Made by a program: the position numbers and the translations under genes. Positions 12,850 to 23,827 of a stretch of DNA of 64,000 nt are shown piece after piece (the stretch's first letter is position 1; the number at the start of each line of letters is the position of its first letter). The notes beneath the pieces are model-generated. The model did not search any database, was not told where the DNA came from, and was given only the letters and a program-made list of their open reading frames with translations. Source of the DNA: Desmodus rotundus (Eukaryota; Chordata; Mammalia; Chiroptera; Phyllostomidae); NCBI RefSeq assembly GCF_022682495.2, contig NC_071393.1, positions 104,197,520-104,261,519 on the forward strand. Direction: 5' to 3'.

Positions 12850-14150
12850 AGGAGGAGCAGGTTGGGACTGCAGGTGATAGGCCTGAGAGGTGCCCTTCCT
12901 TCTGGAAAGCTTAGTGGGGCTAGACCAGGTGGAATGTTACCTTATACAAGTGGTACGCTCACACTGGTTGTTAAAATAATGAAGCACTTCCAAATTTGTT
13001 GGTGAAATGCCATTTTTCCAAGCTGTCACCCCAAGCCCTCCCAATGTTCTCCCCTTCTCAGCCTCGACTCCTCCACTACCTTCCTACTATCCCATTAAAA
13101 GGGAGGTGGAGAATGCCTGCCACAGACCAGTTCTCTTCTGATTGGTTAGTGCAGTGTTCATGGCATCCAAGGATTTTTAGAAAGGGGTTTGTGAAAGACC
13201 TTCTCTCTGCCCGGCCCCCCACCAAAAAAAGCCTGTTTTTAGATTCATCTTCTAAGGTGGCACCTTTTTTACAAAGTGGCTCCCTCTAATGGTAGGTTCT
13301 GGTCATGCCTTTGAACCTGTGTTTTGTAGAAGGAAACAACTTGCGGGGTAGGTTGCCTGGAAAGCAATCCATATGCCTATCCGCAGGTTGGCCTTCTAGG
13401 ATGAGAGAGCAAACAAATATTCTAGAATTAAAGTAAAAGTTTTGCTTAGGAATTAAGAGTGTCCATTTAGCTTCAAAATAGTATAACAATAGTTCTGATA
13501 TCCTAGGATTATTGGGGGGATAGAACCGACTGCATCATTTCCATAGCTGAAGATAGGTTCGAACTATAGTAGCGTCTGGCCTATTATAGACATTCAATAT
13601 ATTTATCTTATGTAAGGATCACAAAACACTATAGCAATGGAGGTGTATTTCTGCTCCAATTTCCTTATTTGTCAAATGAGATGCTGAAACTGTGGGAGAA
13701 CTGCCTAATGCCAGGCCAAAGCCCATGCCTTTGGATTTGTTCTCCGGGGCACTTCTTCACCGACGCTGTCTTCAGTGTTATTATCTTGTTTCAAAGGAGT
13801 GAAACAAAGTCAACGGCTTAATCAAAGATTTAGCTTCACAGCTAGCTAAGCATCGCAATCTACATGGACACCCCTGTGCCTGGGTGGGCCCATGTTCTTT
13901 CATCTGACTTGAATACTTGTCTCACCTTTCTTCTTGGAATGGCTAAGGATGCTTACTCATCTTCAGGACTCACCCTGAACATCACCTCCAGGAAACTGTC
14001 CCTGATTACCTAGGCTGGGCTGAGTACCCCTCTTCGGGCCCCCATCACACCGGGGCATACCTGTGTCGTAGCACTCAGGTTCAGAGTAGCTAGATCTCAG
14101 GCACCCGGTCTCCACACTGGTGCCCTGTTAAGCCTGCCTCCTGCATCTCA
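12850..14150. other. Intergenic stretch without recognised features
   Basis: No exon, RNA gene or well-bounded mobile element was recognised. A faint MIR-like piece ('ccttatttgtcaaatgag') lies near 13,660-13,690. Confidence 0.5.
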
Positions 14151-14417
14151 TTCCAGCTTCTGTCACCTTCCAGTTTGCATGCTCCCCTTAGCCTGCATCA
14201 AGCCCCAGCCTATATTCCTCCTCAGTTTGTCCCACTCCCCAACCTACGTACATCCTCCTAATGTATTCCCCCACCAACCAATATCTTCCCAACTAGTAGT
14301 CACCCCAGCCTGTATCCCTCTCAACGTGTGCCCCCCCCTGCCTAAATGCCCCCTCACTTGTATCTCTCCCCACCAGACTATATCTTCCAGTCCATATCTC
14401 TCCAGACTGTATACCCC
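14150..14417 (+). repeat. Degenerate minisatellite, left part
   Basis: Decayed units of roughly 15-20 bp resembling 'cagcctgtatctcccc' recur many times ('agcctgcatcaagcccc', 'agcctatattcctcc', 'agcctgtatccctctc', 'agactatatcttcc'). The array is cut by an LTR at 14,418 and resumes after it. Confidence 0.6.
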
Positions 14418-14979
14418 TGGGAAAGGAAGAATTCTAAGACAGCCCCAAAGATTCCTGGCCCCTAATAGGTATACACTATCTCCCAGTCATTCAGTCAAAC
14501 TCTAATCTAGGTGCTGCTGTGAAGGGATTTTTCAAATGTAATTAAGGTCCCAAATTAGTTGACTTTAAAACAGAGGGATTATCTGGGTAGACCCAATGTA
14601 ATGACAGGGGCCCTTCAAATCTAGGTTTAGAGATTGGACCCAGAGAAGTCTGAGAGATGTGAAGCGTGAGAGGGCATATGGAGGGGACTTACATGGCAGG
14701 GAACTACAGGTGACCTCTATTTGCTGAGTGGCCTCTGCCAGCAGCCAGCAAGAAAATGGGCTCTTCCAACCACCATGTGAGCTTGTAGGGGGACCCTGAG
14801 CTCCAAAAAGGAACACAGAGCAGCTGACACCTTGATTTTAGCTGTGTGATACCCTGAATGGAGAACCCAGCCACCTCATGCCTGAACTTCTGAACTGCAG
14901 AACTGTGAAGGAATCCGTGGGTGTTGTTTAAGCTACTAAATTTGTAATAATTTGTTATGTGCAATAGAAAACTAACACA
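14418..14979 (+). mobile_element. MLT1-type (ERVL-MaLR) solo LTR
   Basis: The segment begins with TG and ends with CA. It has the MLT1 series: 'gaattctaagacagcccc', 'gattatctgggtagaccc', 'ctgacaccttgattttagc', 'cttctgaactgcagaactg', 'ttgtttaagctactaaattt' and 'gcaatagaaaactaacaca'. A 5-bp repeat ACCCC lies directly on both sides (14,413-14,417 and 14,980-14,984). No internal retroviral region is present, so it is a solo LTR. Confidence 0.85.
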
Positions 14980-15140
14980 ACCCCACCCAGCCTGCATCTC
15001 CCCAGTCTGTAACCCTCCTGCTATATCTCCCAGCCTGACTCTCCCCAGGGTGTATCTCTCCAGCTTGACTCATTTCCACAGCCTGTATCATCGCCTGCCA
15101 AGCTTGTACCATTCCTCAGCCTGAATGCCCCCCACATACA
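14980..15140 (+). repeat. Degenerate minisatellite, right part
   Basis: Continues the units seen left of the LTR ('agcctgcatctcccc', 'agtctgtaaccctcc', 'agcctgactctcccc', 'agggtgtatctctcc', 'agcctgtatcatcgcc'), which shows the LTR inserted into an existing array. Confidence 0.6.
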
Positions 15141-15178
15141 CATAGCCTGTCATATGCAAGCCCCCTCCTTCAAGCCAG

Positions 15179-15179
<1 letters not shown>

Positions 15180-15214
<35 letters not shown>

Positions 15215-15234
15215 GCACGCACACCCCCCACAAG
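15180..15234 (+). repeat. (CA)n microsatellite with CG-containing end
   Basis: About 15 CA units run into 'gcacgcacgcacac', a CA/CGCA-type array. Confidence 0.95.
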
Positions 15235-15869
15235 CAGCACACACACTATCACTGGTCGCCCTGCACAGCACAGCATTCTAAGTGATTTGGCCCAAGGAAC
15301 ACTCCGGTCAAATTCACAGTCTGCATTACCAGATGGAAATTTTGTCTTCTTTCCAAGACCAGGAAAACAGTAATCTCTTCTCCTTTGCTCCCTTGAACCT
15401 CAAGCCAATCACAAGCAGCCAGTCACTTCCTACGCCCTGAGTGAGTTTCTCTAGCACTCTAGAATCACAGGGTCCTCCAGGTGGCTGCGGGCCCTCCCTT
15501 TCCAAAAGAAATAAATGGGGCCTCAAATCTACTGGCCAAAATCCTTTCATTACTTCTCCCTAAGGCTCTGAGAGTCCCTTTCCTCCAGGACAATTGTTGA
15601 TATCCGTCCGCCCCCCACCGCTTTCCACCTCTATTCCAGGGCCAAGCATTGTTTGTTCTGTTTCTGGACTTTGTCCATCTGTGCTATCCCACAATTTACA
15701 TCTGCAAGATGGTGCTTGTCTTGGTATTCCTCCATAATACATCCTTGTGCCAGAACTGGAACCCTCCTGGCTCAGTTTTTGGTCATTCAAATGAGTGGTG
15801 TAAGTAGCTAATACTTACCTGCAAAAAAAGCAAACATTAGGTGAGGACAATGGAATCTCTGTATAATAA

Positions 15870-16060
15870 CCTTATATATAATAATCCTGTAGGGTACGAT
15901 TATTACTTTTATTACAGATGAGGAAACTGAGGCTCAGAGAGGTTAAGTGTGTTGTCAAAGGGCACAGAGCAAGCAAGCAGCAGAGCTGGGACGCCAACTC
16001 AGGCAGTCAGGCTCCAGAGCCCATCTTCGCGCCTGCTCTCCTCTACATGTTCCAGGGTCC
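15870..16060 (-). repeat. MIR SINE
   Basis: Well-preserved reverse MIR: 'attacagatgaggaaactga', 'ggctcagagaggttaagtg', 'aagggcacagagcaagcaag', 'cagagctgggacgcc' and 'ggctccagagccc'. Confidence 0.85.
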
Positions 16061-16702
16061 AGGTCGGGTCGCGGTGCTAAGTGGAGTATGTGGGTGATGT
16101 CTGTTGCAAAGAAGGAGTGAAGCAGAGAGAAGTGTGTGCTAGAGTGACTGGGAATCTTCCACTGAGAAAGTGGGGCTTGAGCCAGCATGACAGGAAAATT
16201 AGGACTGGGGGTTACGAGGGTGGAGCATTCAGGCTGGGGGGCTGGAATGAGCTGGGCATTGGAGTGGGAACAGGCACGTTCTGGTTCCATTATTTGTACA
16301 GGGGAGTCATGGGAAATAAGGCTAAAGAGATGAGGAGAGACTGGGTTGTGGCTACCTTGAATGCCAAGCCAAAGAAGCTGGTCTTAACGACAAGGCAACA
16401 GGGTAGGTTTTGAGGTAGTGGTTGGAGGGGAGGGCGGGGAGGCTGAATATGGTGCCTGACTGGACTTGAGCGACAAAACAAAGAATTGAAAAATCATTCC
16501 AAGGTTTAGTGCTTGGGTGTCTAAAATAACTTTACTTTTAAAAATAGAATTGATTAAATTCTATTTGGAACTGAAATTTGCCTCCTTACAATAAGTACAC
16601 CTATGGGTAGGCCTTTACATTCTATGGGATGGAAACTGCATTTGCTCTCTCCATAAAGCAACCAGAGAAAACTTTTCTATAGGACCAGACAAGTATGAAG
16701 AG

Positions 16703-16706
16703 GTAA
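16703..16706. repeat. Target-site duplication, left copy (solo LTR)
   Basis: GTAA directly before the LTR start, repeated at 17,234-17,237. Four base pairs is usual for gammaretrovirus-like (ERV1) insertions. Confidence 0.5.
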
Positions 16707-17233
16707 TGTAACAGGGTGCAGCCAAGAGGGGGGACCCAAATAGGGATTTGTAATGGGGCCCAGAAGAGCTTGGAGATCATTGGCTCCACACCAGAGGGCC
16801 ACACCTGCCCGGAATGCTGGCAGCTGTGGCCAATTGTGGGAGGAGCCAGAAATGGGGCTGAGGAGGAAGATTGGCGCTGGGATTTAAACCCAGGCGCGGC
16901 AGCCATTTGGCATCTCTTTTCCGGGACCACGCGGCTTTGGAAGTGCTCCCTTTTGCCACATGGGTGGTGCCGGGAGCCTGAATCAGGGACTTCTACTTCT
17001 TTCCTGAAATAGGGTACTCCAGACTGGGCAGAGGAAGAAGGACTGTGTGCATTTGTGGGCATAGTCTGTATAACTTTTAAATAAATAATAATTCCTTTCC
17101 TTTTTACCAATCTCTGGCATTGAGAGACGTCTTTCCTCTGGCTTAGGGCAAAGTGAAGCTAGTACGGGGGAGGAACCCCTGGAGAAAGGGGGAGTCTTTC
17201 ATATCGTTCAGACTCCCAGTCTGTTCTGTAACA
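16707..17233 (+). mobile_element. Probable ERV solo LTR
   Basis: This 527-bp segment starts TGTAACAG and ends CTGTAACA, so the ends form an imperfect inverted repeat with the canonical TG...CA. GTAA is duplicated on both sides. Inside, a TTTAAA TATA-like motif at about 16,880 precedes an AATAAATAATAATTCC polyadenylation-like region near 17,080 and a U5-like tail, the expected U3-R-U5 order. No primer-binding site or retroviral coding sequence follows, so recombination between two LTRs presumably removed the provirus. The long open frames across it on either strand have no recognisable protein. I infer ERV class from the duplication length; the family is not identified. Confidence 0.55.
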
Positions 17234-17794
17234 GTAACAGGACCGTCAGAATCCTATAGAGGCTCCTTTCTCCATAGAAAAATTCAAAAAGTTCAGCTGT
17301 GCTATGAGCCAGGAGTTGCCCATAAATGGGACCAGTGAGGAATTCAACTATAGGGGCTCCTTCCTCTCTCTACATGTGTATCAAGCGGGTTTCTGTTGAC
17401 AATGAGACCAAGGCAGGTCTAGTTTGCTGAAGATACCGAAAATATTGCTGGTCAATATTATGGATTACAGGCCATCACAACATACTCTCCAGCTTTAAAA
17501 GTCCTTCAGTGCTGTTAGCATTTTAGTTGCTCTGAATATGCAACCCAAAACACATACTTTTAACTTTTTCATCCAGAGTAAATCAGCAATAAACAAGAAG
17601 GTAAAGAGCCTGGGGAAGTTCCTTCACGCCAGCACCGCGCACACTCACGGAGGGAGGAGGGTGCCCGGTGTCCTCCCATGCTGGTTCGCACGGGGGAGTG
17701 AACTGCGAGAGAAAAGGAGCAGTGGAGACCCCAAGCCTGTCAGGTCACTCCCACTTACACCCGTGAGATAGTCCAGACCTGCGTGATGAAGTCA

Positions 17795-17985
17795 AAGAGC
17801 AGAAACTTTAGAGCCAGTTTAGTTCACACTTAATCTTGCCATCTACCAGTTGCATTTACCTTGGGCAAGTTACCTTACCTCTCTGTCCTATTCTTTCCAT
17901 CCAAAAACAAAGTTAAAATAATCTATTACATTATATGACATCGGCAAAGTACCTAGCACAGCATCTAAAATATTGAAGAGGCCCA
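17795..17985 (+). repeat. MIR SINE
   Basis: Forward MIR order: 'atcttgccatctaccagttgc', 'ttgggcaagttaccttacc', 'tctctgtcctattctttcc', then 'gtacctagcacagcatct' at the 3' side. Confidence 0.7.
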
Positions 17986-18789
17986 TAACTGTTATTTCCT
18001 TTTCCCTTCCCCTCCACGGGTAGCAGGAAGCAGTGGAGGAAACAGGGTATTCTGACAGGCATCTGGCAGAGCCCAGGACCTGGGAGTTCAAGAGAAGGCA
18101 GGTCCTGGAGAATTAAGGGCTGGGTGCCCATGTGTTCGGAGACACGCTCCCACCACTGTCCTGTCTCTTGCTGGACAGAATATTCATGGAAAGGTAAACA
18201 GATTCAGAAGTGGGGACCTAAGGAAGGCACCAAACACCTGGAGATCAAGTGGAAAAGAAAGGGAATTTAAACAGGAAGTATTGAATATGTGCCTTGGAGG
18301 AAGGATTAGGAGTGAGGCGGGGTTGGGGAATAGAGTGGGGTTTACAAAGTGCTATCCAAGATGGGTGCTTTTAGTAAAAACAAAACTGAGCCAAGACAGA
18401 AAGCCTTTGTCCTGAGAACAAGATGCAGGAGCAGCCTCCCCTGAGAAAACTGGTGAGAACAGGACAGGTGTTTGGTGACAAAACAAAAACCCAATTATTA
18501 AAACTGGGATAGAAAATGGGAGCAAGGTTGGAGCTGGGAGACAAGATCAGATGAGGAGGAACAGCTGCAACCTGGTGCTGAGTCACTGACCTGCTGCAGA
18601 GTCAGCAGAAGGCTGACCCCCCCGACTGGTCCCCAGGCTTGGGGTGCTGAGGGAAGTCGAGAGCTCTCACTGTGAGTCAGAGGGACAGAGAGCAGGAACA
18701 TAGCCTTGGCATTTAAAGGGCAATGACTCCAGGGACTCTTTCACTCAGGGGCTCTGCAGGCCGTAGCAGGAGCTGCATTCTCCTCACTG

Positions 18790-18935
18790 TGTGCGTCTCA
18801 CGCTCACCTGGGGGGAGCTTGTTAAAAACACCAATGTTCCAGCCAACCCCAGACTTAACGAATTAGTGTCTTTATGGGTAGAGACAAATCACCTGCATTG
18901 GTGAGAGTCTGATGCAGACTAAAATTAAAAACCAG
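18790..18935. repeat. MER5A-like hAT-Charlie remnant
   Basis: Contains 'ctcacctggggggagcttgt', 'taaaaacaccaatgttccag', a decayed middle, and 'aaccagaggttt' near the end. This resembles MER5A, a non-autonomous hAT-Charlie DNA transposon. Ends are too decayed for target duplications. Confidence 0.45.
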
Positions 18936-19281
18936 AGGTTTAGATTCTAAACTTTAAAAGGACATTGTTCTCACCGTGATTCTGAATTTATGTATTTATG
19001 TCTCTCCCCTCACTCTTTCTGGAAAGCAACTAGCCTCTCATAACCATATGCGGCTCAGATTCTGAGGCAGGTTTGAACAGGTTATTTTTGCTGTGGTAAA
19101 ATATATACAACATGAAACATGCCATTTTAACTACTTTTAAGTGTAAAAACAAATAGCATTAATCATGTCATGAAACCTTCACCAGTATATTTTTTTCTTT
19201 TTCATGACTCCTAACAGAAACTATAACCATTAAGCAATAATTTCCCATTCCCCCTCCCCCAGCCCCTGGTAACTTTTAAAG

Positions 19282-19460
19282 TACTGTATTTTGCCATGTA
19301 TAATGCACACTTGTTGCCCAAGTTTTTGAGGGAAAAATAAGGGTGTGCATTTTACATGGAAATAGTGATTACATACCATGGGTATAATAATGGGTATAAT
19401 AATCCTGTGTGTAACACTCACAAAAACGTGGGTGAGCATTATACAAGGCAAAATATGATA
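19282..19460. mobile_element. Miniature inverted-repeat DNA transposon inside L1
   Basis: The two ends are inverted repeats over about 30 bases: left TACTGTATTTTGCCATGTAT, right (reverse complement) TATCATATTTTGCCTTGTAT, both continuing into AATGC-CAC. There is no coding capacity in about 180 bp. L1 sequence resumes on both sides. The superfamily is not resolved because the target duplication is unclear. Confidence 0.6.
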
Positions 19461-20539
19461 CTTTCTGCCTCTCTACATTTGTCTATTCTAAATATTTCAT
19501 ATAAGTTGGGTCATGCAGTATTTGTTCTTTTGTGTCTGGCTTCTTTCAGTTAGTATAATATTTTCCATGTTCATCCATGTGTAGCATGTATGAGAACCTT
19601 GTTCTTCTTTATGGCTGAATATTATCCCACTGTGTGTGTTATGTATTTTATTTATCCATTCATCTGTTGATAGACACTTGGATTGTGTGCCTTTTGGCTA
19701 TAGTGAATAATGCTGCAATAAACCCTGGCATATAAGTATCTGTTCGAGTCACTCTTTTTAATTCTTTTGTGTATATACCCCGGGGGAAATTGCTGGGTCA
19801 TATGGTAATTCTGTGTTTAACTTTTTGAGGAACTGCCCAAATGTTTTCTGCAGAGACTGCACCGTTTTACATCCCCACCAGCGATGTATGATAGTTACAA
19901 TTTGTTTACATCTTCAACAATACTTGTTATCCTTCATTTTTCAAGTTATAGCCACCCCAGTAGGTGTGAAGTACCTCATGGTAACTTTGATTTGCATTTC
20001 CTTAATGACCAATGCTGTTGATGTCTTTTCATGTGCTCACCAGCCATTTGCATACCTTCTCTGGAGAAATGTCTATTCAAGTCCTTTGACCAATTTTAAA
20101 TGGACTTTTTGTTATTTTTTTAAGTTAACAGGAGTTCTGCATATATTCTGCATATTAAAGCCTTATCAGATATATGATTTGCAAATATTTTCTCACATTC
20201 TGTAAGTTGTCTATTCATTTTCTTGATGTCCTCTGATGCACAAAAGGTTTTAATTTTAATGAAGTCCAATTTACCTAATTTTTTTAACATATTAAGAATT
20301 AATTGCAAAATCCAAGGTCATGAATGTTTACCTCTACATTTTCTTCTAAGAATTTTATGAGTTTTGCTCTTATATTTGGTTGTTGATCCATGTTGAGTTA
20401 ATTTTTGTAAATGTTATAAGGTATGGTGGTCCAACTTCATTCTTTCCCATGTAGAAATCCAATTGTCCCAGAACCAATTGTTGAAGAGACTATTCTTTCC
20501 CCTTTGGTTAGACTTGGCACCTTTGTCAAAAGTCAATTG

Positions 20540-20710
20540 GTATAATGCTGTGCAATGGGTACAGAGTTTCAAATGTGCAACATGAAGAGTTCCGAAGATC
20601 GATGGTGGTGATGACCGCACAATGTGAATGTATGTGATGTCACTGAATTGTACACTTAAAAATGGTTAAGATGATAAATTCTATGTGATGTGTACTTTAC
20701 TACAATTAAA
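20540..20710 (+). mobile_element. Truncated L1/HAL1 3' end inserted in older L1
   Basis: 'gatggtggtgatgaccgcac', 'tgaattgtacacttaaaaat', 'ggttaagatgataaattcta' and a terminal 'acaattaaaaaa' form a characteristic L1-type 3' UTR in + orientation. The surrounding L1 is in the opposite orientation. Confidence 0.65.
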
Positions 20711-21600
20711 AAATCAGTGGGTTTAGTTCTGACTCTCAGTTCTATCCCACAGGTCTGTATATGTCTATCCTTATGCCAATACCACACTGTTTTGACTACC
20801 ATAGCTTTGCAATAAGTTTTAAAAGCAGGAAGTGTAAATACTCTAATTCTGTTCTTCTTCAGAACTGTTTTAGCTATTCAGGCCCTTTGAAATTCCACAG
20901 GAATTCGAAACCATCTTCTCCATTTCTTCAAAAGACACTGTTGGAATTCTGATAGGGATTGGGTCAAACCTATGTAGATAGCTTTGGGTAGTATTGCCAT
21001 CTGAACAATGTTAATTCTTCCAATTCATGAATATGAAATGTCTTTCCACTTATTTAGGCCCTTCTTTCAGCAGTGTTTTCAGTTTTCAGTTCAGGTGGAT
21101 TCTTAAGCTACAACATTTTTCTTCCCCTGCTTCCATATGACACACTTAGACCAAATACGAAGGAATGCAACTCATAAGAAGGCAATCAGCATTTCATTCA
21201 TTTTTTTGGTGCCCACACTTGAGAATAAAAGACTTATAGACCGTTCCGTATTAAACGAACATTTATTGACCATGCTTTCTGCTCTATGTTCTGGACGAGG
21301 TGCTAGAGGGTCTGATTTATGTAAGTTTAAAATAGTATAACTCTCAGAAATTTAAACAGTGATGGTATAATGGGAAATACTATAAAGCAGCCTTGTACAG
21401 AAAGCTGAGAGCGCACAATCAAAGCAAATCTAAGAGCCCATGAGGGGGCTGGGTTGGAAAAGGTGTCAAATAGGAGGCTTTGAAGGCAGAGCGGGATTTT
21501 GCCAGTCAGAAAGGGGAAGGAGAAGGGCATTTTGGGAAGAGAATGTGAACAAAAGCGTGAGGCCAGGTATGTTCAGAAAATGCTACGTATGGCTGCGGAG

Positions 21601-21602
<2 letters not shown>

Positions 21603-21650
<48 letters not shown>
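21603..21650 (+). repeat. (GT)24 microsatellite
   Basis: Uninterrupted GT dinucleotides for 48 bases, a pure array likely to be length-polymorphic. Confidence 0.97.
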
Positions 21651-21652
<2 letters not shown>

Positions 21653-21779
21653 CAGGAGGAAGGTGGGGAAAGAAAAATATGGAGATAAGATAGAAGTGCC
21701 GTAATCGTCTCTGGTTAATTAACCAACTCATTAATTTAAACAATGGTAAAAAAAATTAAGGCACATATCTGTTCATATA

Positions 21780-22150
21780 TTCCTTTCAAAAAAAAGGATG
21801 ATACATTTTTAAAGTAATAACGGTGGGACAATGGGAGAAATAGAATAAAGGCTGTAGAGTGGGTAGTATTTTACCAATATTATTTTCCTGATTTCGATGC
21901 TTGTACTATGGTTATGAGGAAGAATGTCCTTAGGAAATACACATTGAAGTATTCAGGGGAGAGGAGTCATCATAAGTGCAACTCATTTTCAATTGGTTAA
22001 AAAAAATGTATGGATACAGGCAGAAAAAAACATAAAATAAAAGTGGTAAAATGCTAATAATTGAAGAATCTGAGTGGAAGGCATAGAATGTTTTTTTTAA
22101 TAAATTGCAGCTTTCTTGCAAGTCTGGAATTAATTCAAAATAAAAATTAC
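21780..22150 (+). mobile_element. Old L1 3' UTR fragment
   Basis: Recognisable from 'ttcctgatttcgatgcttgt', 'actatggttatgaggaagaa', 'tgtccttaggaaatacacat', 'tgaagtattcaggggagag' and the terminal 'aattaattcaaaataaaaatt'. Confidence 0.65.
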
Positions 22151-22189
22151 TCCCCCAAAAGTAATACTGTTGCTTCTCTGTAACACAAA

Positions 22190-22425
22190 GTGGGTTCTGA
22201 AAAAAGTAATTTTTGCTTAAAATGTTTTTTCACACATAGAAAGATGTCTGAAAGGATACCTTACTACTTACCAGTGACTACTTCTAAGGAATGAAATTGG
22301 ATTGAGAAAAGAAGGATTTAAAATTTTACTTCATACCTTTCTGTATTGTTTGAATATGTTATTGAGAGTATGCATTAGTTTTGTGATCAAAAATAAAACC
22401 ACAAAACACATTAAAAAGAAAAAAC
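22190..22425 (+). mobile_element. Old L1 3' UTR fragment
   Basis: Contains 'ataccttactacttaccagtg', 'actacttctaaggaatgaaa' and 'catacctttctgtattgttt', the usual L1 3' UTR series. Heavily diverged. Confidence 0.5.
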
Positions 22426-22429
22426 TGGG

Positions 22430-23610
22430 GGTGATAATTAACAATAAAGGAACACCTTCCTACTGGTGAGGAGGTGGTAAGAAAAGATATTTTTAGATAA
22501 AGAAAAAATATTTTACATCTATAAATAAACAAATATCTGTCAGCATGTAAACAACTGTTGGTGTGTAATGAGAATGACTTTTTATATCCCTGAGAAGCTT
22601 TTTTTTTGTCTGTTTTACAGAAACTGAGTTCTCCTACATTGTTCTCCCAGCCCAGTGCTAAATTGGTAAGGAAAATCAAAGAAACTCTCAATAATTTAAG
22701 CAAAAAGCCCACATCTTCACCATAATTACTACCTACATTTTGCTGCAGCTATGGTTGTTCCTGTTCAGGATGACTTCTATGGGCTGACATAAATAAAAAT
22801 AATTATAGCTTGTTGTAGTTTCCCAAACCCACCTGCATGATCAAACTGAATTAAGCACTCATTAAAATCATGCACTTAAAAAGAGAGAGAACATTCCCAT
22901 TTACTGTATGTGTGGATGAAAGGGGAAATATTGATATAAAAGTGACACCAACCAGAACCCAATATCCTGCCGCTGGCCCCAGGAGAGATCACCGAGTCAC
23001 GCATCCCCAGCGTTAGACATGGCTTAAAATAGCAGTGACGTTGAAGCACCTGAAAATGGATGCGCTCCATCTTTCCAGTTCAGGAGAGGGCCACAGGAAT
23101 TGGGTAAAGTCTTAGAGCATCATTCTGTGGAGAATATCTAATGCCAAGCTCAGAGCTGCAGGTGATCAAGGCTCAGACCTTTTATACTCTCTTCCGACTC
23201 ATTCCTCCCACTTCTGTACACTATTGTCAGGGTCCCTCTGGCTCAAGGACATAGGTGGAGAGCCTTATCTGCTGATGCCGTGTTGTTAACTCCCAAAACT
23301 TAGCGGAGGGGAAGGCTGATTTCACTATTCTCTCCTACTTGAGATCCTACTAATAAATGAGAACATTCTTCTGGCTGGGTTCTTTTGATCCAAGTACAAC
23401 ATTATCTTTTGACTCTTGATATATTTTGAAATAAAATATGCTCAGTATACAAACGTTGGTCATGATATGATCTAGGTTTCTTTTTTAACAAAAGAAGAAG
23501 AAATCTGTAAGAGTATCTCCAGTCACGGGTTGAAGCATACCTCACTTTCTAAAAAAACCTCTAAATTCCAAATTTTAATGATTACAAATATGCCTTTTAA
23601 AATACATATT
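22430..23610. other. Intergenic stretch without recognised features
   Basis: AT-rich sequence; I recognised no gene, RNA gene or bounded repeat. Confidence 0.5.
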
Positions 23611-23612
23611 CT

Positions 23613-23827
23613 TGCCCTGACTGGTGTGGCTCAGTAGATTGAGCACAGGATTGCAAACCAAAGGGTTGCCGGTTCAATTCCTAGTCAGGGCACAAGTCTG
23701 GGTTGCGGGCCAGGTCCCCAGTGGGGGGCGGGGGGTGCGCACGAAATGCAACCACAAATTGATGTTTCTTTCATTCTCTTTCTCCCTCCCTTCACCTCTC
23801 TAAAAATAAATAAATAAAAATTAAAAT
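23613..23827 (+). mobile_element. VES-type bat SINE
   Basis: The head (GCCCTGACTGGTGTGGCTCA) is tRNA-derived with A-box and B-box-like parts (GGTTCAATTCCTAGTC). A CT-rich stretch and an AAATAAATAAATAAAA tail follow. A 14-bp target duplication, AAAATA(C/T)ATATTCT, flanks it at 23,599-23,612 and 23,828-23,841 with one mismatch. Confidence 0.92.

Larger units (their letters stand above)
17238..19080. other. Intergenic stretch with scattered old repeats
   Basis: A MIR lies at about 17,795-17,985 and a MER5A-like remnant at about 18,790-18,935. Nothing else was recognised. Confidence 0.5.
19085..21085 (-). mobile_element. Old L1 LINE fragment (3' UTR and ORF2 3' part), twice interrupted
   Basis: In minus orientation this reads from ORF2 C-terminal sequence into an L1M-type 3' UTR. 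On the + strand the landmarks are 'gccattttaactacttttaa', 'gtcctttgaccaattttaaa', 'tatatgatttgcaaatattt' and 'gccaataccacactgttttg'. All frames are broken. Two younger insertions split it: a DNA miniature element at about 19,282-19,460 and an L1 3' end in the opposite direction at about 20,540-20,710. Confidence 0.85.

Noticed and set aside
16622..17110. 162-codon open frame on the minus strand
   Set aside because: Runs antisense through the probable solo LTR, with no retroviral or cellular protein likeness.
19813..20205. 130-codon open frame on the + strand
   Set aside because: It is the antisense of an old L1 ORF2/3' UTR and not a gene.
21440..21693. Open frames with long Val-Cys repeats
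   Set aside because: Translation of the (GT)24 microsatellite.
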